A stretch of DNA of 64,000 nucleotides from Epiperipatus broadwayi (lineage: Eukaryota; Onychophora; Udeonychophora; Euonychophora; Peripatidae), in assembly GCA_028023455.1 (NCBI GenBank), contig JAQFVV010013284.1, positions 62,001-126,000 on the forward strand, read 5' to 3'. The translations under genes and the position numbers were made by a program. This document shows, one piece after another, positions 44,731 through 56,460 of this stretch (the first letter of the stretch is position 1; every line of letters starts with the position of its first letter). Under the pieces are notes generated by a model. That model was not told the origin of the DNA. It searched no databases and saw only the letters and a program-made list of their open reading frames with translations.

Positions 44731-47256
44731 TAACTAAAAATCCATTTACTTAAGATTGTGGTCAGTATGTGCCACTATTATCAGATAAATATACCCACAT
44801 CTTCAGATTTATGTGTATCTGAAATAATAAACATCTTTATTTTAGATTCATCACCTAGGAGAAAATAGAATTGTTTGCACTGCCTTGATAATGACTCATA
44901 AGAGTTGAAAGCGCTTGGAAATATTATTTGTTTTTATTTATTTATATTATTATTTTTTATTTCATTCATAATAAAACTCAGGATTTCTATCTTCCATAAA
45001 AGTTTTAATGCAAATGTTAAATGTCTGCCCTCATATTATTATAAAAATAATAAATTAATGATAGTTAAACATATCTTTACTAATTTAGAATCTTCCCAGT
45101 TTAGTGGTAAAGATATTTTATTCTAGAAATAATACTGATATTTCAATATTCTCTTTTAATATATGCTTGTCTGTTTGGTATATGCTAAGTAAAAAATATT
45201 TTTTATGGACACAACTATATTTTATAAATAAAAGATTATTATAATTTGCACATATGTTTACAAAGTATTATTTTCATTGAAACTTATGTATATCATTATG
45301 AGCATTCCATCATCAGATTTTCAATGAAATGGATGGCTGAAGAGTTGTTAGTTGGAGTAGTTTAAAGCCTTCCATTAATATATGAAGATTGGCTATCTTA
45401 ATATAAAGCTGAACACTAATTATATATATGTATGGAGGTAGTAATCTGGACCATCTGACAATTGCTGGTTTAGCATGGAATGCATATATTGGTGATTATT
45501 TATTTTTTCAACATATGTGTGATCAGGTGGGTCAGCAATACAAGATGGCATGGAGAGTTGAGGGTTGTGTGAAAGTCTGAGTTCAGATTCCTTATATATT
45601 ATAAATGTGCATGTGTTTGGTTACTTGAAATATATTTTAAATTTAACTGTGGAAATGTTACTTTCAGTTAGATGAGAAAAACATTAATGTATCAATTTAC
45701 AAAACTGTAAACAGAAATATAAAAATGTAATACCTTACATGTTAATAATATTTGTCCTCGTAAGATATAACATACAAAATAGAATTATGTAATCATTTGT
45801 ATTTTAATCTTTTATAAACTGCACCATTTTATATATCTTTAAAATCTTAACTTTTTGTTCAATCTTTGGACTTCTGAAAGTGATGCTTCAATGGATATGT
45901 TTTAATAATTCAGGTGATTATTCATTTGATTTGCAATTCAAAATATTAATTATTGTATTAATCTAAAGAGATAACTAACAGAAAGATACAATTTCTTATT
46001 TATTTAATACATTTAGCTCTTAGAAATTTAACGGAGCAAAGAGAAACTTTTTTTCTATTTTGTATATGGCTATAAATTAAAAAAAAACAGACTAAATCTT
46101 ATTGCGTTGCCTCATGTTTTTAAATGTCCTGTGATGACTTTATACAGTCTGCAGAACTGTCTTTGTTTGATTTGTCACATACTTTTAATGTCTTCTTCAA
46201 AGTTCATCTGTATTGAGTTTACATATGTCCATGTTCTGGTAGGGTGTTTTTAGTACTAGTGACTATTCATTGTTGTTTTTTGCTTTGTGGTCCTTGTTTT
46301 GTTTTTTCTTTTGTTTTACAATATTTTGCAATCTATTGTAATTTGAAAATATTAACTAATAGATATAATTTATTTTTATTAGTAGTTATAAAACATTTTC
46401 TCCTCTAAAGGCAACTGCAAACAAAGTCTATATTTTTTTAGTCAGTGTTCCACATTCAATATTTAGATTGTAAATTTTATACATTAATATTTTTCTTTAA
46501 ATAAATTTCATACAGGTCTCAGAGAAATCATTTCTTTAATTACTAAGATTTATTTATTACTATTATTTTTCTTTATTTTAAGTTTTTATTATTACTAGAA
46601 AACAAATCATCTCCCAACTTTGCACACATTTTTAATCTTCTTTTGAGATTGTTTTTTTTTAATAGTTTGAATAAACATTGGAATTTAATACATTAACGTT
46701 AACAAAATTTTAGTCATACATATATGCCAGATGTTTTATGAATTTTCGTTATGATTTAAGTAGAATAATTAGCATACTTGTAAGATAAACACAATTTTTG
46801 GGGGGTTGTTTTTTTTTCAAAACGTTTTATAAACAATATGTATTAATATAGATTTAGTAAATTTTTGCAGTACAATGAGTGCTAAAACCAAAATCATTGT
46901 AAAATACTTTCATTAAATGAGAAAAAATATTAATTTAATAAGAAAAAGTAAGAAGTCATTCAAATGAGGGAAACAATTATTGATTCAACAAGAAAAAGTA
47001 AGAAGTCATTCTGAAATTGGCTGTACATTTTAAAGGAATAAATTATTGATTGGAGAAAATACAAAAAAGGAGCAAATTTTTGCCAAATTGTAACTAACGT
47101 AAAAGATAATGTTTTGGTCAAAATGAAAAAAAGCCTTAAATCCATAGCTAAATAATATAAATCATAAGAACCTTCTGTTGATAGGCACTTGTATTATGTC
47201 AGAAAGCCTTAAATGTCTATGAAGAATTTAGCTAATAATATGGATCTTGTAAGATC
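44731..47256. other. AT-rich spacer; SINE-like arm at 45515-45610
   Basis: No gene recognised. At 45515-45610 (GTGTGATCAGGTGGGTCAGC and TGTGTGAAAGTCTGAGTTC) is one arm of the SINE-like repeat seen at 41160-41425. At 46940-47015 a short direct repeat (AAGAAAAAGTAAGAAGTCAT) occurs twice. Confidence 0.4.
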
Positions 47257-47792
47257 AAGTTTCACATTATCACCATTTGGTATGCTTGATCATTCAGTTA
47301 AAACAGGCAGAACTTTCCATAGAGTAGTGCCACTCAGTTCAAGCCAGAGTAATCAATGGATGCAAGGTTTGTGCATAAAATCCCTATCAACCTACTCATT
47401 CAATATCCCCAGACTAGTTTCTAGCTTGTGGCTTTCATCAGTGATGCGCTTTGGATCTGAGAGCACTGCACCTAGATGTTAGGATCTAGATGACTATATA
47501 AGCTAATGAGCTTGGATTGAAAATATATTTTCAATTTTAAACTCATAGTTTTGTAGCTAAGTAGAGATAAAAGGTGGCTGCTGGTGGTTTGAATTAGATC
47601 CTAAGATCTAGGTGCAGTGCTCTCAGATCCAAGGCTTCTCATTGATGAAAGCCACAAGCTAGAAACTAATCTGGGGATATTGGATGAGAATGCACTAGAT
47701 AGGGATTTTATGCACAAACCTTTTATCTGTTGATTACTCTGGCTTGCACTGAGTGGCACTATTGTATGGAGAGTTTTGCCTGTTTTATAAGT
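47257..47792. mobile_element. MITE-like foldback, family M1 (copy 2)
   Basis: Arms of over 200 bp: AAACAGGCAGAACTTTCCAT on the left and ATGGAGAGTTTTGCCTGTTT on the right, with AGAGTAATCAATGGATGC, AATATCCCCAGACTAGTTTC and TCTGAGAGCACTGCACCTAG in the left arm and inverted in the right. The centre is a smaller AT-rich piece (GAAAATATATTTTCAA). The outer left flank still resembles the extended family end (ATCACCATTTGGTATGCTTG). No transposase. Confidence 0.85.
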
Positions 47793-48119
47793 CGAAGCTA
47801 TTCATTGCAAATCCCAAAACTGTTACAGTCTTAAAAATAATAAAATAATTGGAAAAGTCTTCTATTGCTATGTTTTCGTTAGAATTTTAAAAATGTTGGA
47901 AGAAAAAATGTCCTGAACAGATATTTAATTGTGATAAATATAGTTGTAAATGACTGAACATAAACACAGTCATGTGTAAATATATATATATATGCTTTTT
48001 TATTTTATTATTACTAACACTATTTTTTAAAAATTTTGTTTACAATTTAATCTTAATTTATATAAGCAAACTATACACCTAAAGCATCTATTATATATAT
48101 GTACATCATTAAAAACAAG
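47793..48119. other. Spacer, nothing recognised
   Basis: AT-rich sequence with a TATATATATATA run. Confidence 0.3.
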
Positions 48120-48372
48120 TCAACATCTAGATAATTCCAATATCAATAACAATCAACAATATCAAATTGTTGTCAAGGCAACATACTTTTAACAATAAAG
48201 AAGATTGTCTTGACAACAGTTTGAGATATTGGGATTGTCTAAATGTTGACTGGGCACTTAGACAATATCAATAACAATCAACAATCTCAAACTGTTGTCA
48301 AGACAATCACATTTTAAAAATAAAAGAGGTTGCCTTGACAACAGTTTGAGAAATTGTGATTGTCTATGTGTT
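48120..48372. repeat. Two tandem small foldbacks
   Basis: Unit one (48120-48245) and unit two (48257-48372) each contain CAATATCAATAACAATCAAC, then TGTTGTCAAG, a short centre, and the inverted CTTGACAACAGTTTGAGA. The arms pair almost perfectly. This is a MITE-like element present in tandem. Confidence 0.8.
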
Positions 48373-48830
48373 GTCTGGTTTTTAATGATTATTTATAAAC
48401 TCATTTAACCTTGACCATTATTGCACTTAATATATATATATAATGGAGCAGGAAATAACTGAAGCTTCCAATAAGTTATAAAATATAAACTCTTTATAAG
48501 ATAGATAATATCACGTGTATCTTAGTATTTGTTCTTATGTATGCTTAGTTTATTTACATAATTTTAAATAGGGAGTGAATTTGATCTATTCATTATATAT
48601 ATATAATAAATGATAGAAACTACCATTTAAATATGAATCAAAACCAGCCTTTATTTTAAATAACCTCTAAACATGAAATGAAAGTTCAGTTTTAATATCT
48701 ATAAATAGTAAATTCCTCAGATTATATGTAACTGAACATGAATTAATTGAATCTTCCAATGATTTATATAATGTAAATAAACTCTCAAAAGACAGATGAT
48801 ATCACATCTCTCTTAGTATATATATATATG
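48373..48830. repeat. Diverged direct repeat pair
   Basis: 48425-48550 (GAAGCTTCCAATAAGTTATA, then ATAATATCACGTGTATCTTA) resembles 48725-48830 (GAATCTTCCAATGATTTATA, then ATGATATCACATCTCTCTTA). Otherwise AT-rich. Confidence 0.5.
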
Positions 48831-48993
48831 TAAATAAAATAGTTTTTGGGTTAAACCATGTACTAATTTGTATTGATTTCCAACATTTCAATGAAATAGC
48901 ATAACACTATTGTCAAGGTTAGGTGTTATTTCACTGAAATGTTGGAAATCAATACAAAATAGTGTACAGTTTAACCCAAAACTATTTTATTTT
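48831..48993. repeat. Foldback with 68-bp arms
   Basis: TAAATAAAATAGTTTTTGGG and TTGATTTCCAACATTTCA occur inverted at the right end (TGAAATGTTGGAAATCAATA, CCCAAAACTATTTTATTTT). The loop is about 30 bp. A small MITE is likely. Confidence 0.85.
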
Positions 48994-50069
48994 CATCATA
49001 TAACCATGAAAACATTAAATATAATATATATGTGTGCAATGTTGAAAAAGGCTTACTGTACAATAAACAATGATTATTGTATCATAATAAAGTATCATCA
49101 ACAAGGCATGAGCTATTGTGTGATATATATATTCTATGTGAGGGGATCTTGGATTAAAATATAATGTAGTTCATAACTTCATTGTATTTTAAAATCTATT
49201 AATAATTTTCTTTTTTATTTTTAAATGTATTATTTGTTGATGATGATGTTTAAATTTTTACAATCATTTTTTATTTGTTCTACAAAATTTTGTTATGTTC
49301 ATTAGAATATCTCCATTATTTGGCATATATCACATGCCATAAGTTTTGGAGTTTTACTTGTATTTTTTTTATTTTGGGGAGATACTCTAATTCTGTTTGT
49401 ATTTACTATACATCTTAAAAACCTCAATATTTTCTTTTATCATGAGAAGAGTAAAATTAATTTTACTTCATTAATAATCGCTGCTTCAAAAAACTGAAGA
49501 GATAGTTTCTAAAAATTTAACTTTTTAGAATGTATGAACTAAAATATGTCAAATTAACAATATATATATATTTCTTGTTAATTAAAATATTTTAAAAGTA
49601 TTTAATAAATGTGCCCATTTCTTTTCTCAAATATAAAACATTCAAAAGAAAAAAAACATTATACTCTGACAAATGGTAAAACTGTTATTTCCAATAGTTC
49701 TTTCACAACATAGGATAGATTTTTAACATCTAAAATATTTTATAAACAAAAAAAGTAATATTGAGCAGAGTTATGTATTTTACAAATACCATTAAGACGT
49801 CAGTTTTTCTACATGTTACACTTTAATTTATTTGACAAAACTCTCTCTTGATGAAGACATTCACGCATATCATTTTAAGATTCTCTTTATACAAATTGTA
49901 TTAATTTTAGCTATGTTATACTGGTGTGAGTCAAATTCATTTATCTATGAGAGCGAGAGAGCAAGTGAACAAGAGAGATATTGAGTATTTTCATTACATA
50001 TCTTATAAAATAAAATGCAGGAAATTCATTACTGCTGATAATATTTGGTTTTGATTTCACTAGAATGTT
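48994..50069. other. AT-rich spacer, nothing recognised
   Basis: An imperfect GAGAGCGAGAGAGCAAG purine patch at 49950 is the only unusual composition. Confidence 0.35.
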
Positions 50070-50465
50070 TTTGACATGGCTCGGCTGAGGGTTGAGAGTT
50101 TATTGTTTAATGGATTTGGGTCTTGGACCTGAGTGGTTGGCGTAATGCTGGATTTGTCCACCTATTCAGCTGAAGCATTTGAGTCTTCGCTTTGGGGTCC
50201 CAGGGGTGGGATCATTGGGTGATGGATAACTTCTCGGCAGTTGAGCCATGTAGATCCATGATGCAGATACACATTAAAAAAGATTAAAGCAACCCTTTTA
50301 TGGATGTAATTGTTATTTTACGGTATGTCCTTTTGTAAACAAGATTAATAATTGTTTTATCCTTTTGTAACATTGAAAGCTTTGTAATTGTCATCGGGTA
50401 AGTAGACCCAAATAGTATTTTTTTTGTAATCTTTTACAATAAAGGTTACTTTGGAACAACAAAAG
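50070..50465 (+). mobile_element. Putative 3' end of a retroelement
   Basis: A locally GC-richer block: TGGCTCGGCTGAGGGTTGAG, GGGTCCCAGGGGTGGGATC, ACTTCTCGGCAGTTGAGCCA. It ends in AATAAAGGTTACTTTGGAAC followed by AACAAAAG, as for a non-LTR 3' UTR and tail. The conceptual translation contains LGVPG-type scraps only. Base composition differs from the neighbours, and it is probably an inserted repeat of unknown clade. Confidence 0.4.
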
Positions 50466-51099
50466 ATATTATTTCCAGAAATAGCAAATTCTTTCTATTA
50501 ATATAAAAAGTTTGAAAATCTTTTCAAAGACTGAAATCTTATTTCTAATCTAGTAAAAACAGTATGTTCAAATTTTCATTTAAAAAGTAGGAAAACATTT
50601 ACTAACATATTACAACCTCCTGCAATAGTGCACAGAAGCACAACATTGCCTTCTGCTCTGAATAAACTTGAACTGCACCCTGATTAATTTTTTTTAATCT
50701 TTAAAAGTTACAACTCAAATAATTTTTAGAATAATCTCAAAAAACTAGTTGGCACTATTTAAAGTTGTTTAAAAAAATATTTTATGGACATCCTCCTAGC
50801 ACTAACATATTCTACTGATAAAAAGTTTGCTCACTGTTCATACTAATCTTTTGAATACTTGATTAAATATTACTATGGGAAATATTATTCGAACACTAAA
50901 TCTATTCCTTTGCAGTGGCTTTTTTTATATATATTCTTTCACCACATATTAGAATATGACAGGAAATGTATAAGAAACTAAGATAAATGGACTTACCACT
51001 AAATCAACATATATTATTATTAATTAAGACTCATATGAAATCACAACCATTTGTCTATATTTTCCTAAAGATTTGTGATGATTGTATTCTATTTATATT
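50466..51099. other. Spacer, nothing recognised
   Basis: No frame or repeat recognised. Confidence 0.3.
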
Positions 51100-51390
51100 T
51101 TTATATTGGACTATTTCCATTATCTAATATGTGCATTGAATGTCTTTAGAAAAATTTAACTTTATTTAAATATTCCAAATACATTCAACTGTTAGTAATA
51201 GCACATCAAACAGGTTAGTATATGCACAGTGTTTCAAGAGGTATTATTCTCCCCTCTTCTTCAGGTGACAGTATTAGCATGGGATTCGAACCTGGACCCT
51301 TAGATTCATGAGTATTGAATTTTAAAATAATGCTCTAACCAACTGAGCCATCCTGCCAAAGGCAGTTGCCTTTTCATATACTTATCTATG
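51100..51390 (-). repeat. PLE copy 3 tail with tRNA-like module and hammerhead-like core
   Basis: At 51277-51358 the tRNA-like module is best preserved: GCTCAGTTGGTTAGAGC forms a perfect D arm and GGTTCGAATCCC is a consensus B box. At 51232-51264 the minus strand reads CTGAAGA, AGAGG, a loop, CCTCT, then T and GAAA: a hammerhead-like core with a 5-bp stem II, though with one unpaired T before GAAA. The tail then continues to TAGTCCAATATAAAAATA. Confidence 0.75.
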
Positions 51391-51444
51391 AGATTTCTCC
51401 TGATTTTTCCACTTTTTCCTAAAAGCAAAGTTGATTAGTGGATT

Positions 51445-51711
51445 CTATACATTAGGTATAGTCACACTAGGTTGGCTTATGGATTTTTTTGCCATTGACA
51501 TGTGAGCAGCTTCTTTAAATTTTTTTTGTACATTTTCTTCTCTATCCAATATTGTTGTATTTTCCCAATTGAACATATGTTCATTGGCACATACATGAAC
51601 TGATACCTTAGACTCATTTGTTTTTTCTATTCTAAACATCAGTTTGTGTTCTTGCAAGCACTTTTCAATGGGAATGACTGGTCTCACCAATATATGTTCT
51701 TCCACATTCAC
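51445..51711 (-). pseudogene. PLE copy 3: GIY-YIG remnant
   Basis: In one frame CECGRTYIGET is readable with YIG intact. The open frame shown here is a shifted one with SKVSVHVCANEHMFNWENTT and VQKKFKEAAHM. The shift occurs after the YIGET core. About 50 bases more and some stops end the element's coding part. Confidence 0.75.
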
Positions 51712-52084
51712 ATGGTATTTTATAGATGCAGTTTTTCTTTCAGCATTTCAAGTTTAGGCTTTGGAGATGTTAGAATTCCTCATAGTGTGATATGGCTCTG
51801 GAAAGCTGTTCTGATGTTGTATTGATTGCAGATTTTTCTTAATTTATCTGCTATTTTTGGAATGTATTATCTTTTCTCTTGATTGTTCTTTTTGTTGTCT
51901 ATTTAACATTTTCTTAATAACAACTGATGGATAACCATTTTTCATAAGAGTTTGTTCTATATAGATCTTTTCTTTTTTCAAATTTTTGGTTTCTGAACAA
52001 ACTTCTCTTGCTTTATTCCATAGTGATAGTATAACTCATGTTTTGTGTTTCTGGTGTGATTGGATATATAGAATAGGTATTGGA

Positions 52085-52330
52085 TCAGAATCTAAGGGTC
52101 CAGGTTCAAATCCCATGCTAGTACTGTCACTGATCGGACAAGCAACATCTGAATAAGAGGGGAGAATAATACCTCTCAAAACATTGTGCACATTAACTTG
52201 TTTGACGTGCTATTACTAACAGTTGAATGTATTTGTAATATTTAAATAAAGTTAAATTTTTCTAAAGACATTCAATATTTATATTAGATCATGGAAATAG
52301 TCCAATATAAAAATACATTTGTTTATATGC
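52085..52330 (+). repeat. Second PLE tail, inverted relative to copy 3
   Basis: ATCAGAATCTAAGGGTCCAG and GGTTCAAATCCCATGCTAGT match the 3' half of the tRNA-like module. It then follows the tail as in the other copies (AACAGTTGAATGTATTTG, AAAGACATTCAATATTTA). Its orientation is opposite to the tail at 51100-51390, so copy 3 lies between inverted tail copies. Confidence 0.75.
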
Positions 52331-53884
52331 TCATAAAATAATTTTTTGAAACAAAAAAATTATATGAAAAATTGACTTTTTGTGAAATTTCAACAAATAT
52401 CTTTTATTACAAGTCCAATCATAAATCCAGATGAATTTTATCCTCTAAATAATGCAGAAATATCATTAATAGATTCAGGACCATTCTAATCTTTATATTC
52501 ATCTACTTCATAAATGAAATTACAGTCAAATCTAAAAATAAAATGAATAAGTGAAAGTCATAATAAAGTCATTAGTAAATAATAATTCATCTATCTTAAA
52601 ATAAGAATTAAAAAAAAATCATTTATTTTCTTTGGTATTGTATTGTGCTATTAAAGATATCAAATATGCAATTGGTAATAGTATGAATACTGAACCCCAC
52701 TGCTTGAAGGTGTTGTTTTTCACAAAATGCACATCAATACTATATACAATTTTAGTGGCCTTAACTTACAGCTGACACTACAATAAGAGTTTTTTGAGCT
52801 GTAACAGGCTGCCTGAGGGCAGTGTATTCTATGATTACGTAATGAAATACTATGCCCATTGCATCACGATGGAAAAAAAATTAAAAAACGGTTGAAAAAA
52901 AAACGTTTACCATAATATTATGTAAACAAACAGATGGCCCGTGAATCGGTATATTCATACTATTACCAAATATATAAGTCATCATATTTTTAATCAGTTT
53001 GATAAAGAAATATATTGTTCTTAACAGTATTATTGTTTTCATAAATTAGACAAACCATTATAATAAGTAGATGCCACAAAATTGGAAATAAATAGTTTTC
53101 TTATAACTTAACACAGGTAAATTGTCAAAGATGCTCCAAACGTTTTCTGTTATATATATATATTTTAATATTCCCATAAGAACATATACATAACTGGTTG
53201 TCATGCTACTCATTCAGTTTCGTTACTGATCATCATCCTATTGAAAGACAACTACCTGCAATTGATTTGATTAAACATGATATGAATAGTTATAACTGCC
53301 CAAATGGCATAAACATGATAATTATTTGACTGAAATGGACATTAAATTCCTGTTCATATAATGACAGAAACAAAATGTTATTTTCTTTTGCTGCTATTCT
53401 AAAGAATACAGATCTGAATAATATACTATTTAAGACCTTGACGATGAAAAATCTTTTCTTAATATTATTGCATTCTTAGTCATGTCTAAGAAACATCGAA
53501 TCATTTTATTTACAACATCACTAATCTATGTCTAGCCATTGAGATGATAACTATAAAAATAATTCAGACATTTTTCTTACATCTTATTTAGATATACCAT
53601 ACAATATCTAATAACATTGAGAAAATAATTTAAAATAAATGAAGCCTGGAATAAAATTCAGAATGCTAAAAGGTAGTCCAAAATAGTAATTATGAAATTA
53701 ATGTATCTAGTATCATTTGTATTTGGACATTGTTAGATAAATTTTAAAAATATAATGGCAAGACTAGCAAAGAATAAGAAGTGAAAAATAAGACAAAAAA
53801 GATGATGGATAATCTTAAGTAAGAATCTATATATGAGTATTTGAAAGCCCGAACAAAAAAAAAATTTGGAAAGTATTTGAGATG
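52331..53884. other. AT-rich spacer, nothing recognised
   Basis: A slightly GC-richer part at 52790-52870 (GCTGCCTGAGGGCAGTG) has no identified role. Confidence 0.35.
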
Positions 53885-54334
53885 ATGCAAAACTCTCCGT
53901 ACAGTAATGCCACCCTGTGCCAACCAGAGTAATCAATGGATGCCAGAAGGCTTGTGTATAAAATACCTATCTAGTGCCTACTCATCCAATATCCCCAGAT
54001 TAGTTGCTGGCTTGTGACCTTCATCAGTGAGAAGCCTTGGATCTGAGAGCACTGCACCTAGATCTTAGGATCTAATGCAACCCTCCAGCAACCACCTTTT
54101 ATCTCTACTTAACTACAAAACTATGAGAATGAAATTGAAGGTCACAAGCCAGAAACTAGTCTGGGGATATTGGTTGAGTAGGCACCAGATAGAGATTTTA
54201 TGCACAAGCCTTCTGGCATCCATTGATTACTCTGGTTGGCACAAGGTGGCACTACTCTAAGGAGAGCTTTGCCTTGTTTAATAACAATTATGTGCTAGTA
54301 TAAGAGATAGTGATCAATGTGATATTTGAGATGA
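53885..54334. mobile_element. MITE-like foldback, family M1 (copy 3)
   Basis: TGCAAAACTCTCCGTACAGT and AACCAGAGTAATCAATGGAT are inverted at the right as TTGATTACTCTGGTTGGCAC and AAGGAGAGCTTTGCC. The centre has GCCTTGGATCTGAGAGCAC and GGATCTAATGCAACCCTCCA in the left arm only. Its left end is shortened. Confidence 0.8.
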
Positions 54335-54683
54335 TGTTTTAAATCATTATTTAAATTTATTTTTCATTGATTTTTCAATAAAGAATATTTTAAAATTAAA
54401 TAGTATATGCGTGCAAACATTTCAATATTCATTTGCTTATCTGCAAAAGTCATAATTTTATATTACCAAAATAATATACCATCATTATATAATCTTGATT
54501 ATTTGGAATCTATTGAATCGATAATAGTTCTAATAGTTCGCTTTCTTTCCAAATAACAATACTACTTTTATAATCTAATTACAACATATTATTATAATGT
54601 TATATTCTTAACTTAATAAACAAGACCAATGATTCTGTTATATTCCTCTTTTTTTACTTTCATACACAGCAAATTTCAAAATA

Positions 54684-54851
54684 AAACAGGCAAAACTCTC
54701 CATACAGTAGTGCCACTCAGTACAAGCCAGAAGGCCTGTGCATAAAATCCCTATCTAGTACTTGCTGCTCTGAGTGGTACTATTATTTGGGGATGTTTGC
54801 CTGTTTTAATAACAGTTATGAGAAAGAATAAGAAATGGTGATCATGTGGTG
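54684..54851. mobile_element. MITE-like remnant, family M1 (copy 4)
   Basis: Short copy: AAAACAGGCAAAACTCTCC and CACTCAGTACAAGCCAGAAG, then GGGGATGTTTGCCTGTTTTA and the extended outer part (AATAAGAAATGGTGATCATG). Most of the inside is deleted. Confidence 0.75.
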
Positions 54852-55907
54852 AAATTTCAAAATAATTTTAGGCCTGTGGACATTTTAATTCATCATTTAA
54901 TCATTTTTTCAATTTGCATGAGAAATATTATTTTTATTCCATTTCTCATGTTTTTCTGCTCTTGTATTGTAATCATAATAACTTCTCAAACACATTAATT
55001 AAAAAGATATTTTCATCTTTTCTGCTTTAGAAGCTCGTTCTAATTACTCGAAAATTGAGATTGAAAAGTAGCTTCTACTAATTTAAAATTATTCATTGAT
55101 TTAATCTATGATGCAGCAAAATAGCTAATAAAAGGATGAGTGTGATATATGTTTTAGGACAGTTAAATGGGAACGCAGTTTATTATGAATTTTGTATAAT
55201 GTTAAGCTTGAAGATTGATATCTTTCAATGCTTTTGATATTATACAGAAATTTATAGCTTCACATATCCATTTAAATTTGTTTAACCATAATTATATATA
55301 TATAATCAAAAACATAATTAATTATTTTATCGTATGATTTTTCACATATAGAAAATGAAAAAAAAATTAATTAGAATTTTTATATTTTCAATATCCCCTC
55401 CCCACATATCTTAATAATGAATGAAATAATTTACAACAAACATTATTAAAATTTATATACTATATATTTTCATTCGATTTATGTATATTTAATAAATGAG
55501 AAGCAAATTTTAATTCTAGGTAATAAGATTTAAACTTTAATATTATTAATAAACTTCTTATTATATATATTTTATCAACAACCTTTCCTCATGAGACATG
55601 CTAAAGATCTGAACACATGGTAACTGTCAGAATAACAGCTATAATTTTTTATAGATATAAATTCACACTTTTTTTTTTTAAATTGTCAATATTTTATCAT
55701 CAGTTCATACTTAATGTATTATGAACTTATCGTGCAATATTAAATACACTGTAAAGCATAAACAATTGTAATCTTGTTTTACATCTTGTATGAATTGGCA
55801 ACCAAAATAAAAGTTAATATGTGATGTAGTAAATAATACAAAAACTCTATTCCGATAATGAAAATTATTTTTCCCCCCGTATAATGTGTGATAAGAAGAC
55901 TAGCTAA
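54852..55907. other. AT-rich spacer, nothing recognised
   Basis: No supported gene or repeat. Confidence 0.35.
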
Positions 55908-56460
55908 AATTCAAAAAACATTAATCATAAAAACTATTTTCCAAACGCTTTTGGTACCGTGCACCAGAATCTTGGTGACATATTAGAACTGAATGGTTAA
56001 TATTCCAGTGCATGCTCAATGGAATACTAGTGTTAAGCTGATTGATAAGGTTTTTAGACTTCACAATAAACCAAGCCTCTTTCAACTTCCTCTTTCTATC
56101 ATTCATTGCACACAGTAGTGATGTTACAGTGAAATGAAGGCTAATGTATAAAAAATCTAAAAGTGATTCACTGGTTAATTCTGTTTTTTCAAATCATGAA
56201 AGTAGTTATGGATACGAGTTTTATCCTCAAAATATTACTACTGTGTGCAATGAATCAAATGATAGAAAGAGGAAGTTGAAAGGCTTGGTTTATTGCGAAG
56301 TCTAAAAACATTATCAATCAGTACAACATTAGTGTTCCACTGAGCATGTACTGGAATATTAACCATTAAGTTCCAATATGTTGCCATGATTTTGGTACAT
56401 GGTATCAAAAGCAGTTGGCAAATAGTTTTTTATGATTAATGTTTTTTGAATTTTATATAC
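55908..56460. repeat. Foldback of GIY-YIG-like fragments, about 220-bp arms
   Basis: ATTCAAAAAACATTAATCAT starts the left arm and is inverted at the end of the right arm (ATGATTAATGTTTTTTGAAT). In between, GCACCAGAATCTTGGTG, AAACCAAGCCTCTTTCAACT and TTTCTATCATTCATTGCACA have inverse counterparts. The left minus strand (61 codons) reads RKRKLKEAWFIV and LNTSIPLSMHWN, resembling the end of PLE GIY-YIG proteins. Arms diverge at about 10 percent by eye. Confidence 0.75.

Larger units (their letters stand above)
51100..52080 (-). mobile_element. Penelope-like element copy 3, C-terminal part and tail
   Basis: Contains the C-terminal RT linker (from about 52050), the GIY-YIG remnant and the 3' tail with tRNA-like module. 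The RT core is absent: the copy is 5'-truncated near 52080, where a second, oppositely oriented tail begins. Closest to copy 2. Confidence 0.85.

Noticed and set aside
47213-47482. 89-codon frame overlapping the M1 foldback
   Set aside because: It runs through the inverted repeat arm and is explained by the repeat.
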